Shown here piece by piece: positions 8,584 to 18,375 of a DNA stretch of 64,000 bases. This DNA is from Atlantibacter sp. RC6 (lineage in GTDB: Bacteria > Pseudomonadota > Gammaproteobacteria > Enterobacterales > Enterobacteriaceae). The stretch is from the NCBI RefSeq assembly GCF_014193285.1, contig NZ_JACHZE010000002.1, positions 310,001 to 374,000 of the forward strand. Direction: 5' to 3'. Position numbers and translations under genes: made by a program. The notes under the pieces are model-generated. The model searched no databases. It was not told where the DNA came from and worked only from the letters and a program-made list of their open reading frames with translations. Each line of letters begins with the position of its first letter. Position 1 is the stretch's first letter.

Positions 8584-9213
8584 TTAATCAAACCACGCGG
8601 GTTTGTCGCTGACGGCGATGTCGATACTGGTCAGGATCTCTTCCTTCACAATCCGCGTCAGCGAAAGCGCTGGCAGATTATCGATATCAAAAAAGCCGAT
8701 ATCCAGCGACTCGTGGCTGATCTGCAATTCGCCGCCCAGCTCTTCGCACAAGAAAAGCGTTTTATAAACGTGCCACGGGTACGGGGGGTGACCGTGCAGG
8801 TTACGATCCCATATTCCTAACAGTTTAGTGACTTTAACGTCCAGCCCGGTTTCTTCGAGGACTTCGCGGCGAATCGCCGTTGAAGGGCTATCACCGACGT
8901 CCACCCATCCCCCCGGCAGGCTCCAGAGACCATCGTCCGATTCCTGCACCATCAATAATTTGCCTTCACGCAGTACAATGGCGCGTACATCGGTTTTTGG
9001 CGTCGCATAGCCATCATCAGAAAGATGCATATGAGCAAACGCATCCGCACTCAGGTTAAAACCTGCCGCCAACATGTCATACGCAATTTTTCTCAAGGCT
9101 TCATAGCGTTCTCTGTCAAACACGCCAGGTGAGTATGTGAGCCCGGATTGTGCAATGGCCTGGATGCGCTGGGCGATAAGATTGATATCTTCGTTGTTGA
9201 GTTTGTTAGACAC
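8584..9213 (-). CDS. NUDIX hydrolase with N-terminal NUDIX-associated domain
   Basis: About 209 residues. The C-terminal half carries a complete NUDIX box, GWVDVGDSPSTAIRREVLEE followed by TGL, matching GX5EX7REUXEEXGU with Asp in place of the first Glu. The N-terminal 60 residues look like the helical extension found on ADP-ribose or nucleotide-sugar type NUDIX enzymes. Several in-frame GTG codons exist; GTG 9213 is chosen because AGGAAG lies nine bases before it, while GTG 9222 abuts that site. Substrate cannot be read from sequence. It lies convergent to yhaL and downstream of roxA. Confidence 0.85.
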   Translation of the reverse strand: MSNKLNNEDINLIAQRIQAIAQSGLTYSPGVFDRERYEALRKIAYDMLAAGFNLSADAFAHMHLSDDGYATPKTDVRAIVLREGKLLMVQESDDGLWSLPGGWVDVGDSPSTAIRREVLEETGLDVKVTKLLGIWDRNLHGHPPYPWHVYKTLFLCEELGGELQISHESLDIGFFDIDNLPALSLTRIVKEEILTSIDIAVSDKPAWFD

Positions 9214-9273
9214 GTTCACCACCTTCCTGAAAAAACCAGCACTTACCTTACCCCGGTTAAGGACGGATCAACA

Positions 9274-9303
9274 TAAAAAAGCCGCAGTACGATGCACTGC
9301 GGC
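9274..9303 (-). terminator. Rho-independent terminator of roxA
   Basis: On the minus strand GCCGCAGT pairs with ACTGCGGC, followed by six T residues. It lies 30 bases past the roxA stop. Confidence 0.85.
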
Positions 9304-9332
9304 CAGTTTGATGATCGACGCTGCCCCGTATG

Positions 9333-10454
9333 TTACTCGTCGAAATACCAGTAGCCCTGGTTTATCAGCCCGGTTAATTCCGCTACAAAGGCCGGGTTAT
9401 CCAGCGCCGCGCCCAACTGCGCTTTACCAAGCGTAGTGTAACGGCACAGCGCGTCCGCAGCCTGGGGATCGACCGTTTCCAGCTTCTCGCTGTTAATGAA
9501 GAAGCTGTCGCCAACGTGCAATACCCGCAGCCCGCTGAGGCGCGTCAGCAATTCGCCATCCATCAGCGCGTCAACCACTTCGCCCGCCTCGTACGGCGGC
9601 TCTGCCGGGGCGATATCCAGCTCGTGGCGCGGCGTTGTCGCGAAGCGGCCAAACCACTGTTTGAAATCTTCCGGTTGGTTAATCATGGCAATCATCATGT
9701 CGCGCAGGCGATCCAGTTCGTACTCTTCAACGCGCCCAGGATGCTCCCGGCAGGTTAAATCCGGATCGCTGTAATGCTCGCCGCCGAGATCGTTTTCCAG
9801 CGCATAGTCCGCAAAGCTGCTAATCAGGTCGCGGCCATTCGGCCCCCGGAAACCAACAGAGTAGTTAAGCGCGGTTTGGTGGGTAAAACCGTCGTGCGGA
9901 AATCCTGGCGGGATATAGAGAATATCGCCCGGCTCCAGATCTTCATCAATGATTGGCGGGAAAGGATCGACATGCAACAACGCCGGATGCGGGCAGAACT
10001 GGCGCATCGGCAGTTTATCGCCCACGCGCCAGCGACGGCTGCCCATTCCCTGAATGATAAACACATCATACTGATCGATATGCGGGCCCACACCGCCGCC
10101 CGGCACGGAAAACGAAATCATCAGATCGTCCAGACGCCAGTCCGGCAACACGCGAAACGGCTTAACCAGCTCGGCGGAGGGCATATGCCAGTGGTTCACC
10201 GCCTGGGCCAGCAGCGACCAGCCGGTTTCACCTAAGTTATCGAAATCCTCGAACGGCCCGTTGGCGGCCTGCCATTGACCATTTTTATGGCTGACCAGGC
10301 GGCTATCGACTTCGGGTTCCATCGCCAGCCCTGCCAGTTCGTCCGGGGTAATCGGATCAACAAAATTGGGAAAGGCATTCTTCAACACTACAGGTTGTTT
10401 CTGCCAGTATTTTTCTAAAAACTCGGGCCAGTTAAGATTCAGTTGATAAGCCAT
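9333..10454 (-). CDS. roxA: 50S ribosomal protein L16 arginine hydroxylase RoxA (YcfD)
   Basis: The 373-residue enzyme is a JmjC-type 2-oxoglutarate/Fe(II) oxygenase that hydroxylates an arginine of ribosomal protein L16. The iron triad is visible as HIDQYD plus a later His in PHDGFTHQT, within the cupin, followed by a helical dimerisation region and a winged-helix C-terminal domain. ATG 10454 gives MAYQLNLNWPEF and the E. coli length; four residues upstream are in frame but lack support. In E. coli K-12 roxA sits next to phoQ, so its place upstream of rnpB is different. Confidence 0.93.
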   Translation of the reverse strand: MAYQLNLNWPEFLEKYWQKQPVVLKNAFPNFVDPITPDELAGLAMEPEVDSRLVSHKNGQWQAANGPFEDFDNLGETGWSLLAQAVNHWHMPSAELVKPFRVLPDWRLDDLMISFSVPGGGVGPHIDQYDVFIIQGMGSRRWRVGDKLPMRQFCPHPALLHVDPFPPIIDEDLEPGDILYIPPGFPHDGFTHQTALNYSVGFRGPNGRDLISSFADYALENDLGGEHYSDPDLTCREHPGRVEEYELDRLRDMMIAMINQPEDFKQWFGRFATTPRHELDIAPAEPPYEAGEVVDALMDGELLTRLSGLRVLHVGDSFFINSEKLETVDPQAADALCRYTTLGKAQLGAALDNPAFVAELTGLINQGYWYFDE

Positions 10455-10573
10455 GATGGTGACCATTGTGAAGACAAACGGGCCTGATTATAAAGAGGCG
10501 ACGATTCAAACCGCTTTGTCATTGGTCAAGGTCGGATGCGCCGTCCTGTAAAAATGGACAGTGTAGTGGGGGG

Positions 10574-10662
10574 CTGAAAAAGCAAAACCCCGCCGAAGCG
10601 GGGTTTCTTAATGTGTGAAGCTGACCGATAAGGCGGGTTCTGTCGTGGACAGTCATTCATCT
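10574..10662 (-). repeat. Second, partial copy of the rnpB 3' end with terminator (tandem repeat)
   Basis: This segment repeats 10673-10760 almost exactly, with a period of 99 bp, covering the last part of the RNase P RNA gene and the terminator behind it. A few substitutions and one indel separate the copies. In E. coli rnpB is likewise followed by tandem repeats carrying extra terminators. The copy is not a functional RNase P RNA, only its tail. Confidence 0.9.
10575..10608 (-). terminator. Distal terminator T2 behind rnpB
   Basis: AAACCCCGCTTCGGCGGGGT forms a strong stem with a TTCG-type loop, followed on the minus strand by TTTTGCTTTTTC. It is the duplicate of the proximal terminator. 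Confidence 0.8.
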
Positions 10663-10673
10663 TTCCACCTCTC

Positions 10674-10707
10674 TGAAAAAGCAAAACCCCGCCGAAGCGG
10701 GGTTTCT
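10674..10707 (-). terminator. Proximal terminator T1 of rnpB
   Basis: The same strong hairpin starts a few bases beyond the mature 3' end of the RNase P RNA, followed by a T-rich stretch on the minus strand. Confidence 0.85.
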
Positions 10708-10710
10708 AAT

Positions 10711-11088
<378 letters not shown>

Positions 11089-11095
11089 GGCGCGG

Positions 11096-11124
11096 AGTAT
11101 AGAGGGTTTGCGCCTGTCTGTCAC
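11096..11124 (-). promoter_or_regulatory. Sigma-70 promoter of rnpB
   Basis: On the minus strand GTGACA (11124-11119) and TATACT (11101-11096) are 17 bp apart and the GC-rich discriminator CCGCGCC lies before the RNA start at 11088. That discriminator agrees with growth-rate and stringent control of rnpB in E. coli. The promoter sits between the garK stop and rnpB. Confidence 0.7.
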
Positions 11125-11127
11125 GCC

Positions 11128-12273
11128 TTAAGGCGCGGTATGCATCCCAACATTCAGCGTCGCGGCGATGTTGCGCGAGGCGTGGTAGATATTGTCAAAT
11201 GCGTTCTTTAACGCCTCTTCCAGCGAACCAATGCTGGTCAGCACGCTGAATACCGCATCAATGCCGTACTGATGTACCACGCCAACGTCCGGCGTCAGGC
11301 TGCCTGCGATGCCGATAACCGGCTTATGATACTTCAGGGCCACATTCGCCACGCCTACCGGCACTTTGCCGTGAATGCTCTGGCTGTCGATGCGCCCTTC
11401 GCCCGTCACCACCAGCGTGCAGTCGTGAATATGTTCTTCCAGGTTGAGCGCCTCGGTGACGATCTCGATCCCGCTGCGCAGCTCCGCGTTGAGGAACGCC
11501 ATCAGCGCCGCCCCCATACCGCCCGCCGCGCCGGCGCCCGGCACCTCTTTTACGTCCACGCGTAGCGATTTTTTAATCACATCGGCAAAATGGCCGAGAT
11601 TGCGATCGAGCTCGACGATCATCGCTTCCGTCGCGCCCTTTTGCGGGCCAAAAATCCGCGATGCGCCCGTGTCGCCCACCAGCGGATTGGTTACATCACA
11701 GGCAACACGAATCGAACATTCCGCGAGGCGCGGATCGAGCCCGGAAATATCAATGCTGTTCAGCGCGATCAAACTGCCGCCGCCGTGGCCGATCTCTTTA
11801 CCGGTTGCGTCCGTCAGCTTTGCGCCCAGCGCCTGCACCATGCCTGCGCCGCCATCATTGGTGGCGCTGCCGCCAATGCCGATAATAATATTGCGCGCCC
11901 CGTTATCCAGCGCGTGGAGGATAAGCTCCCCGGTACCGCGCGAAGTGGTGATCAGCGGATTGCGTAAATTCAGTGCAACCAGCGACAGCCCGCTGGCTTC
12001 CGCCATTTCAATAAATGCAGTCTTTTTATCGCCCGAAATACCCCAACTGGCATTCACGCGTTCACCCATGGGACCGGTCACCTGCGTGGTAATTTTGCTG
12101 CCGTCAGTCGCCGAAATCATGGCATCCACGGTACCTTCGCCGCCATCGGCAACCGGTACGCGAACATACTGAGCGTCAGGGAAAATTTCCCGAAATCCTT
12201 TTTCGATGGCCTGGGCTACCTCAGCAGCAGGAAGGCTTTCTTTATAAGAGTCTGGTGCAATTACAATTTTCAT
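11128..12273 (-). CDS. garK: Glycerate 2-kinase GarK
   Basis: The 381-residue kinase phosphorylates glycerate to 2-phosphoglycerate, the last step of galactarate/glucarate breakdown. It belongs to the GckA/GarK type I glycerate kinase family; MKIVIAPDSYKESL at the start, GGSATNDGGAGM in the middle and VTGEGRIDSQS near the end are its signatures. The ATG at 12273 gives the E. coli length; a tandem ATG at 12276 has slightly better spacing from AGAAGG. The open frame continues upstream to 12381 but that would overlap garR. Last gene of garP-L-R-K. Confidence 0.95.
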   Translation of the reverse strand: MKIVIAPDSYKESLPAAEVAQAIEKGFREIFPDAQYVRVPVADGGEGTVDAMISATDGSKITTQVTGPMGERVNASWGISGDKKTAFIEMAEASGLSLVALNLRNPLITTSRGTGELILHALDNGARNIIIGIGGSATNDGGAGMVQALGAKLTDATGKEIGHGGGSLIALNSIDISGLDPRLAECSIRVACDVTNPLVGDTGASRIFGPQKGATEAMIVELDRNLGHFADVIKKSLRVDVKEVPGAGAAGGMGAALMAFLNAELRSGIEIVTEALNLEEHIHDCTLVVTGEGRIDSQSIHGKVPVGVANVALKYHKPVIGIAGSLTPDVGVVHQYGIDAVFSVLTSIGSLEEALKNAFDNIYHASRNIAATLNVGMHTAP

Positions 12274-12338
12274 CATTATTAAGCCCTTCTTGCCGTGCGG
12301 GGCGTGAAACCAAGGGCGCGTCCCCGCGCCCTGTTTTA

Positions 12339-13229
12339 TTACCGGGTGATCTCGATCTTCGCCAGTTTCTCGTAGTAGCACGCCAGCGCGCTGTGGTCGT
12401 CGTTGCCATGACCATCGGCACGCAGCGCCTGCATCATCTCCATGACCGCCGCAGTCAGCGGCAGTTGCGCGCCCACGCCGTGGGAAGTATCCAGCGCGTT
12501 GGCCAGATCTTTAATGTGCAGATCGATACGGAAGCCCGGTTTGAAATTGCGATCCATCACCATCGGCGCTTTCGCGTCCAGTACGGTACTACCTGCCAGG
12601 CCGCCGCGGATAGCCTGGTAAACCAGATCCGGATTTACACCCGCTTTGGTCGCCAGAGTCAGCGCTTCAGACATCGCCGCGATGTTCAGCGCCACAATCA
12701 CCTGGTTCGCCAGCTTGGTAACGTTGCCCGCGCCGATCTCACCGGTATGCACCACGGAACCCGCCATGGCTTTCAGCAGATCGTAATATTTGTCGAAAAT
12801 CGCTTTATCGCCGCCAACCATCACCGACAGGGTGCCGTCGATGGCTTTGGGTTCGCCGCCGCTCACCGGCGCGTCCAGCATGTCGATGCCTTTGGCTTTC
12901 AGCGCATCGCTGATTTCACGGCTCGCCAGCGGCGCGATGGAGCTCATATCGATAACGACAGTGCCCGGCTTCGCGCCTTCGATAATGCCGTTTTCGCCCA
13001 ACGCCACCTCTTTAACGTGCGGGGAGTTCGGCAGCATGGTGATAATGACATCACACTGCTGGGCGATCTCTTTCGGGTTGGACGCGGTGCTGGCGCCAGC
13101 CTCAACGACTTCAGCAATCACCTCGGCATTGCGGTCGGCAACCACCAGGGAATAACCGGCTTTAATGAGGTTTTTACTCATTGGTTTACCCATGATGCCC
13201 AGGCCAATAAAACCAACTTTCAGTGTCAT
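12339..13229 (-). CDS. garR: Tartronate semialdehyde reductase GarR
   Basis: The 296-residue beta-hydroxyacid dehydrogenase reduces tartronate semialdehyde to D-glycerate. Visible are the dinucleotide-binding GLGIMGKPM at residues 9-17, the substrate motif DAPVSGGEPKA around residue 118 and the catalytic lysine in GNVTKLANQ around residue 171. It lies in the middle of the gar operon between the aldolase and the kinase, supplying the kinase substrate. The operon is CdaR-activated in E. coli. Confidence 0.96.
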   Translation of the reverse strand: MTLKVGFIGLGIMGKPMSKNLIKAGYSLVVADRNAEVIAEVVEAGASTASNPKEIAQQCDVIITMLPNSPHVKEVALGENGIIEGAKPGTVVIDMSSIAPLASREISDALKAKGIDMLDAPVSGGEPKAIDGTLSVMVGGDKAIFDKYYDLLKAMAGSVVHTGEIGAGNVTKLANQVIVALNIAAMSEALTLATKAGVNPDLVYQAIRGGLAGSTVLDAKAPMVMDRNFKPGFRIDLHIKDLANALDTSHGVGAQLPLTAAVMEMMQALRADGHGNDDHSALACYYEKLAKIEITR

Positions 13230-13261
13230 AGCGTTAATCTCTCTCGTTAATTACGGGGTGG

Positions 13262-14029
13262 TTATTTTTTAAAAGCGTCACACAGTTTCTGCGTGGCGGA
13301 GCGGAACACGCCTAAATCGCTGCCCACGGCAACAAAGGTCGCGCCCCATTCCAGATAGCGACGGGCATCGGCTTCAACCGGCGCCAGGATGCCTGCCGGT
13401 TTGCCGTGCGTTTTGGCGCGTTCGAAAATGTATTGAATGGCGCGCTGCACATCCGGGTGGTTGGCGTTACCCAGATGGCCCAGCGCGGCGGCCAAATCGC
13501 TCGGGCCGACGAAAATGCCGTCAACGCCGTGGGTCGCGGCAATGGCGTCAACGTTATCCACGCCCTGCTGGCTTTCGATCTGCACCAGAATGGTGATGTT
13601 TTTGTTCGATTCGGTCAGATAATCCGGCACGGTGCCAAACATATTGGCGCGATGAGAAACCGACACGCCGCGAATACCTTCCGGCGGATAGCGGGTGGAG
13701 GCCACCGCGTGCGCCGCTTCTTCCGCGGTTTCCACGAACGGGATCAGGAAGTTATAGAAACCGATATCCAGCAGCCGTTTGATGATGATCGGCTCATTGG
13801 TCGGCGCGCGAACCACCGGCGCACTGTGACTGCCTTTTAACGCCATCAACTGCGGGATAAAGGTGGTAATGTCGTTTGGCGCGTGTTCGCCATCCAGCAC
13901 AATCCAGTCAAAACCTGCCAGGCCCAGCACCTCGGCGCTGATCGGGTTCGCCAGTGCGGACCAGCAGCCGATTTGGGTCTGTTTGGCCGCCAGCGCGGCC
14001 TTGAATTTGTTAGGGAAAATAGCGCTCAT
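13262..14029 (-). CDS. garL: 5-keto-4-deoxy-D-glucarate aldolase GarL
   Basis: The 255-residue class II aldolase of the HpcH/HpaI family splits 5-keto-4-deoxy-D-glucarate to pyruvate and tartronate semialdehyde. The catalytic His is in LDGEHAPND, and metal-ligand Glu and Asp lie in [11 protein letters not shown] and [12 protein letters not shown] 14029 gives [13 protein letters not shown] and the family length; the open frame continues upstream into the garP tail. It is 32 bases from garR and 26 from garP, consistent with one transcript. Confidence 0.95.
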   Translation of the reverse strand: MSAIFPNKFKAALAAKQTQIGCWSALANPISAEVLGLAGFDWIVLDGEHAPNDITTFIPQLMALKGSHSAPVVRAPTNEPIIIKRLLDIGFYNFLIPFVETAEEAAHAVASTRYPPEGIRGVSVSHRANMFGTVPDYLTESNKNITILVQIESQQGVDNVDAIAATHGVDGIFVGPSDLAAALGHLGNANHPDVQRAIQYIFERAKTHGKPAGILAPVEADARRYLEWGATFVAVGSDLGVFRSATQKLCDAFKK

Positions 14030-14055
14030 TCTCTTTACCTTAATGTCATCGATGC

Positions 14056-15384
14056 TTATTTCTGCAATTCCATACGCTTGATGTCGCCAACCACAAACAG
14101 GTAGCAAACCATCGCCATCAGGGCGGAACAGCCCACGAACAGCAGCGCAGCGTTAAAGGAGTGCAACTCACTCACCAGATAGCCAATCACCAGCGGGGTG
14201 ACGATAGAGGCAACGTTACCAAACACATTGAATACCCCGCCGCACAGGCCGACAATTTCTTTCGGCGCGGTATCAGAGATAACCGGCCAGCCCAGCGCGC
14301 CAAAGCCTTTACCGAAGAACGCCAGCGCCATCAGGGCAATCACCAGCACGGTGTTATCGGTGTAGTTACACAGAATGATGGTCGATGCCAGCAGCATGCC
14401 CAGCACAATCGGCAGTTTACGAGCCAGCGTCAGCGAATGGCCGCGTTTAATCAGCGAATCCGAGAACACGCCGCCCAGCACGCCGCCGGCGAATCCGCAC
14501 AGCGCCGGGATAGACGCCACCATTCCCACTTTCAGAATCGACATGCCCTTTTCCTGCACCAGATAAATCGGGAACCAGGTGAGGAAGAACCAGGTGATGG
14601 TGTTGATAAAGTATTGCCCGAAAAATACGCCCAACATCATGCGGTTGGTCAGCATCTGCTTGATGTAATGCAGTTTAGGACCGCTGTCGGTACTGGTTTT
14701 TTTGTGGTCCATATCCACCACTGCGCCGCCTTTTCTGATGAACTCCAGTTCATTAGCCGACATGTTCGGATGGTCGGTCGGGTTATGGATAAATTTGACC
14801 CACATAAACGTCAGCACGAAGCCAATCGCGCCCATCACCGTGAAGACGTGCTCCCAACCCCATGCGAAGGTCAGCCAACCCAGCAATGGCGAGAAGATCG
14901 CCAGCGAGAAGTACTGCGCCGAGTTGAAGATCGCCGAAGCGGTGCCGCGCTCTTTCGTCGGGAACCAGGCCGCCACGATACGGGCGTTGGCCGGGAAGGA
15001 CGGCGCTTCAGAGAAGCCGAGCATAAAGCGCATCAGGAACATCGATACGCCCGCCCAGGCCAGCGGCACCATATCCACAAACCCTTGCAGGAAGGTAAAC
15101 AGCGACCAGAAGAACAGGCTGTAAGTATAAACTTTCTTCGAACCGTAGCGGTCAAGCAGCCAACCGCCCGGAATTTGCATCAACAGATAGGCCCATCCAA
15201 ACGCAGAGAAGATGTAACCCATGGAAATCGCGCTGAGTTGAAGCTCTTTCGCCACTTCGGTTCCGGCGATAGACAGAGTAGCGCGGTCGGCGTAGTTAAT
15301 TGCGGTAACAATAAAAATAATCAGCAATATATAATATCGGGTATGCATACCCTTTTTTGTTTCACTGGCGGCATCAAGCATCAT
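14056..15384 (-). CDS. garP: Galactarate/glucarate MFS transporter GarP
   Basis: The 442-residue protein has twelve predicted membrane segments and belongs to the anion:cation symporter family of MFS ([14 protein letters not shown] near the start, [20 protein letters not shown] in the fourth-fifth helices). It takes up galactarate, glucarate and glycerate. ATG 15384 has AGAGG eight bases before it; a second ATG follows directly, and the open frame runs further up to 15429 without a ribosome site. First gene of garP-L-R-K, divergent from garD. Confidence 0.95.
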   Translation of the reverse strand: MMLDAASETKKGMHTRYYILLIIFIVTAINYADRATLSIAGTEVAKELQLSAISMGYIFSAFGWAYLLMQIPGGWLLDRYGSKKVYTYSLFFWSLFTFLQGFVDMVPLAWAGVSMFLMRFMLGFSEAPSFPANARIVAAWFPTKERGTASAIFNSAQYFSLAIFSPLLGWLTFAWGWEHVFTVMGAIGFVLTFMWVKFIHNPTDHPNMSANELEFIRKGGAVVDMDHKKTSTDSGPKLHYIKQMLTNRMMLGVFFGQYFINTITWFFLTWFPIYLVQEKGMSILKVGMVASIPALCGFAGGVLGGVFSDSLIKRGHSLTLARKLPIVLGMLLASTIILCNYTDNTVLVIALMALAFFGKGFGALGWPVISDTAPKEIVGLCGGVFNVFGNVASIVTPLVIGYLVSELHSFNAALLFVGCSALMAMVCYLFVVGDIKRMELQK

Positions 15385-15651
15385 ATTATTTACCTCTGGC
15401 TCAGGCACTCTGTTCGGAATTAAATTCAACCGGTGTGGGAGTGGTATTTATATTTTTAATGTTATTCAGGGATATTAATTTCACACCATTACGTTATGGG
15501 TCAGTATAAACAGCGCTCCCTAACCACGCATCATGCATCTGCACAACAAAACAGTCTCAGATATCATTTTTGTTTTGCCTAAGCCCAACTTCATGGGCGC
15601 TAATCCACAGATTTAATCATTGCCGCCCTTGTCAGCACTGGCTTCGCGGCG

Positions 15652-15673
15652 TCTGGTGATCTGCGTCACATTT
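15652..15673. promoter_or_regulatory. Candidate CRP site in the garP-garD divergent region (397 bp gap)
   Basis: GGTGATCTGCGTCACA matches the CRP pattern TGTGA-N6-TCACA with one mismatch and lies about 110 bases before garD. The gap 15385-15781 must also hold both promoters and the CdaR sites known to control these genes in E. coli; I cannot place CdaR sites because their consensus is not distinctive. AT-rich stretches at 15480-15600 and 15720-15745 are likely promoter cores. No small gene is apparent. Confidence 0.45.
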
Positions 15674-15781
15674 TTATTTTTGCACACCTGACATTCTTAC
15701 TGCCATTACCGCTTGATACCGATAAAAATAATATTCCTTAATTTATTAACCATGCCTTGAGCACGCGGAGAATACTGGACA

Positions 15782-17353
15782 ATGGCTAATATTGAAATTA
15801 AACAACAACCGCCCGGCGCTTTTTATATTAAAGTGCACGACACTGATAACGTCGCCATCATTGTCAATGATTACGGCTTAAAAGCGGGCACCCGTTTCCC
15901 GGATGGTCTTGAGTTGATTGAACATATTCCTCAGGGCCATAAAGTCGCACTGAATGATATTCCCGCGCAGGGCGAAATTGTCCGTTACGGCGAAGTGATC
16001 GGTTATGCCGTAAAAGATATTCCGCGCGGCAGCTGGATTGAAGAATCCCTGGTGGAGCTGCCGAAGGCGCCGCCGTTGAATACCTTACCGCTGGCGACCA
16101 AAGTCCCGGAGCCGCTGCCGCCGCTGGAAGGCTATACCTTTGAAGGCTACCGCAACGCGGATGGCAGCGTGGGCACCAAAAATCTGCTCGGCATCACCAC
16201 CAGCGTGCATTGCGTGGCGGGCGTGGTGGATTACGTGATTAAAATCATCGAGCGCGATCTGCTGCCGCGTTACCCGAACGTGGACGGCGTGGTCGGCCTG
16301 AACCATCTGTATGGCTGCGGCGTGGCGATTAACGCGCCGGCGGCGGTGATCCCCATTCGCACCATTCACAATATCGCTTTGAATCCGAACTTTGGCGGCG
16401 AAGTGATGGTCATCGGCCTGGGTTGCGAAAAACTCCAGCCGGAACGCCTGTTGCAGGGCACCGAAGACGTCCAGGCCGTCGCGGTCGATGACGCCAGCAT
16501 TGTGCGTTTGCAGGATGAGCAGCACGTGGGCTTCCGCTCCATGGTGGACGATATTCTGCGTGTCGCCGAACGCCATCTGGAAAAACTTAACCAGCGTAAA
16601 CGCGAAACCTGCCCGGCTTCGGAGCTGGTCGTCGGGATGCAGTGCGGCGGCAGCGACGCTTTCTCCGGCGTGACCGCCAACCCGGCGGTGGGCTACGCTT
16701 CCGACCTACTGGTTCGCTGCGGCGGCACGGTGATGTTCTCGGAAGTCACTGAAGTACGCGATGCCATCCATCTTTTAACGCCGCGCACCGTAAACGAGCA
16801 GGTCGGCAAACGCCTGCTGGAAGAGATGGCCTGGTACGATGATTATCTCGACATGGGCAAAACCGACCGCAGCGCCAACCCCTCTCCGGGCAATAAGAAA
16901 GGCGGCCTGGCGAACGTGGTGGAAAAAGCGCTGGGTTCTATCGCCAAATCCGGCCAGAGCGCGATCGTGGAAGTGCTGTCGCCGGGCCAGCGCCCGACCA
17001 AACGCGGCCTGATTTATGCCGCCACCCCGGCCAGCGACTTTGTGTGCGGCACCCAGCAGGTGGCCTCCGGGATCACCGTGCAGGTGTTCACTACCGGTCG
17101 CGGTACGCCGTATGGCCTGATGGCGGTGCCGGTGATTAAAATGGCGACCCGCACCGAACTGGCGAACCGCTGGTATGACTTAATGGACATCAACGCAGGC
17201 ACTATCGCGACCGGTGAAGAGACCATTGAGCAGGTGGGCTGGAAGCTGTTCCACTTCATTCTGGATGTCGCGAGCGGGCGTAAGAAAACCTTCTCCGATC
17301 AGTGGGGCTTACATAATCAGCTGGCGGTCTTCAACCCGGCCCCCGTGACCTGA
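15782..17353 (+). CDS. garD: Galactarate dehydratase GarD
   Basis: The 523-residue enzyme converts galactarate to 5-keto-4-deoxy-D-glucarate. An N-terminal SAF-like domain (about residues 1-95) precedes the large UxaA/altronate-dehydratase domain with [13 protein letters not shown], the cysteines in LYGCGV and [17 protein letters not shown], and a C-terminal region TGRGTPYG. The family is iron-dependent. It is divergent from garPLRK; together they take galactarate to pyruvate and 2-phosphoglycerate. Length matches E. coli. Confidence 0.96.
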   Translation: MANIEIKQQPPGAFYIKVHDTDNVAIIVNDYGLKAGTRFPDGLELIEHIPQGHKVALNDIPAQGEIVRYGEVIGYAVKDIPRGSWIEESLVELPKAPPLNTLPLATKVPEPLPPLEGYTFEGYRNADGSVGTKNLLGITTSVHCVAGVVDYVIKIIERDLLPRYPNVDGVVGLNHLYGCGVAINAPAAVIPIRTIHNIALNPNFGGEVMVIGLGCEKLQPERLLQGTEDVQAVAVDDASIVRLQDEQHVGFRSMVDDILRVAERHLEKLNQRKRETCPASELVVGMQCGGSDAFSGVTANPAVGYASDLLVRCGGTVMFSEVTEVRDAIHLLTPRTVNEQVGKRLLEEMAWYDDYLDMGKTDRSANPSPGNKKGGLANVVEKALGSIAKSGQSAIVEVLSPGQRPTKRGLIYAATPASDFVCGTQQVASGITVQVFTTGRGTPYGLMAVPVIKMATRTELANRWYDLMDINAGTIATGEETIEQVGWKLFHFILDVASGRKKTFSDQWGLHNQLAVFNPAPVT

Positions 17354-17380
17354 TAACTCTTTTTCTTTCCTTTGCCATTA

Positions 17381-17408
17381 TGCCAGCCATCGTGCTGGCA
17401 TTTTTTTA
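17381..17408 (+). terminator. Rho-independent terminator of garD
   Basis: TGCCAGC pairs with GCTGGCA around a short loop, followed by seven T residues, 27 bases past the garD stop. It isolates garD from the gat genes. Confidence 0.88.
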
Positions 17409-17470
17409 TTCCCACCGTCCTCCCGCCACAGTGTTTTCAGTATTTTCCCGCACATTCCCGGTACATATTC

Positions 17471-17578
17471 CGAATATATTCGATACCTTTCTTTTGTGGA
17501 TAACGATCACACAAATAAAAAAATGAAATGATTAAATTTCTTTCAAAAGAAATAAAACGAAAGAAAATAATCTCTTTC
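17471..17578 (+). promoter_or_regulatory. Putative gatABC promoter/operator region
   Basis: The 195 bases before gatA hold a perfect 12-bp palindrome CGAATATATTCG (17471-17482), an inverted pair TTTGTG-N11-CACAAA nearby, and several CTTTC-type elements: CTTTCTTTT at 17487, CTTTCAAAA at 17540, CTTTCGTTT on the minus strand at 17563-17555, and CTTTCAGCA at 17574. TTTCTTTC (17537) and GAAAGAAA (17559) also form an inverted repeat. Similar CTTTC elements lie before gatR, so these are candidate GatR operators. Confidence 0.5.
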
Positions 17579-17601
17579 AGCATGCCACCGAGGAGAAAGA
17601 C

Positions 17602-18072
17602 ATGACCCAACTGTTTGTTCGTACCGGTATCCACTTTGCCGATTGCAATGCGGCGCTTGAGCATATTGGTGAGGAATTGCTGGCAAAAGGCGTCGTGAAA
17701 ACCAGTTATCCGCAGGCACTGAAACAGCGGGAAGCGCTGTTCCCGACAGGCATTGTCCTGGAACAACATGCGGTCGCCATACCGCACTGCGAAGCCATAC
17801 ACGCTATCTCGCCGGCGATTTACCTGATCCGTCCGGATAATCCCGTTAATTTTCAACGCGCTGATGAAGACGGTGAAATTGCCGTACCGCTGATTATTGC
17901 GCTGGTCGTTGAAAACCCCGACGCGCAACTCAAGCTGCTGCGTCAGCTATTCGGCGGGCTGCAAAACCCGCAACGCGTAGAGGCGCTGTTGAATGCCCCT
18001 CAGGCAGAGCTCGGTAAAGCATTTTGGGAAACCCTGGCCGAACCGCAGCCCGACGCGGCTTCGTCATTCTAA
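17602..18072 (+). CDS. gatA: Galactitol PTS enzyme IIA, GatA
   Basis: The 156-residue cytosolic protein is an EIIA of the fructose-mannitol fold. The phosphorylation site is His62 in AVAIPHCEA. It receives phosphate from HPr and passes it to GatB. Residues match E. coli GatA throughout ([20 protein letters not shown]). A GAGGAG site precedes the ATG. It is the first gene here; in E. coli and Salmonella gatY and gatZ precede it, but no trace of them is seen between garD and gatA. Confidence 0.94.
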   Translation: MTQLFVRTGIHFADCNAALEHIGEELLAKGVVKTSYPQALKQREALFPTGIVLEQHAVAIPHCEAIHAISPAIYLIRPDNPVNFQRADEDGEIAVPLIIALVVENPDAQLKLLRQLFGGLQNPQRVEALLNAPQAELGKAFWETLAEPQPDAASSF

Positions 18073-18086
18073 AAAAGGAAAATGTA

Positions 18087-18371
18087 ATGAAACGAAAAGT
18101 GATCGTCGCCTGTGGCGGCGCGGTAGCGACATCAACGCTTGCTGCCGAAGAGATTAAAGAGTTGTGCGCGGCGCACGGCATCCAGCTCGATCTGGTGCAG
18201 TGCCGCGTGACGGAAATCGAGACCTATATGGAAGGCGCTGACCTTATCTGCACCACCGCACGGGTTGATCGAACCTTTGGTGATATTCCCGTGGTGCACG
18301 GTATGCCGTTTGTCTCGGGCGTGGGTATAGAAGCCTTACAGCAAAAAATCCTGGCTATCCTGGGGGAGTAA
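18087..18371 (+). CDS. gatB: Galactitol PTS enzyme IIB, GatB
   Basis: The 94-residue cytosolic EIIB carries the phospho-acceptor Cys9 in [11 protein letters not shown]. It hands phosphate from GatA to galactitol during import by GatC. ATG 18087 begins [11 protein letters not shown] and has AAGGAA upstream; the open frame extends further up inside gatA but without merit. Four bases separate its stop from gatC. Confidence 0.94.
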   Translation: MKRKVIVACGGAVATSTLAAEEIKELCAAHGIQLDLVQCRVTEIETYMEGADLICTTARVDRTFGDIPVVHGMPFVSGVGIEALQQKILAILGE

Positions 18372-18375
18372 AACC

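Noticed and set aside
10574-10662. A possible second RNase P RNA gene
   Set aside because: Only the last ~50 bases and terminator are repeated; the catalytic core is absent, so it is a tail repeat.
12274-12381. A 36-residue N-terminal extension of garK
   Set aside because: It would overlap garR, has no ribosome site, and the conserved family N-terminus starts at MKIVIAPD.
12255-13250. A 331-codon plus-strand frame opposite garR
   Set aside because: It mirrors garR exactly and reads as His/Arg-rich sequence without domains.
14161-15423. A 420-codon plus-strand frame opposite garP
   Set aside because: The translation is low-hydrophobicity and basic with no family likeness; garP on the other strand is a clear MFS transporter. 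Frames opposite GC-rich codons often stay open by chance.
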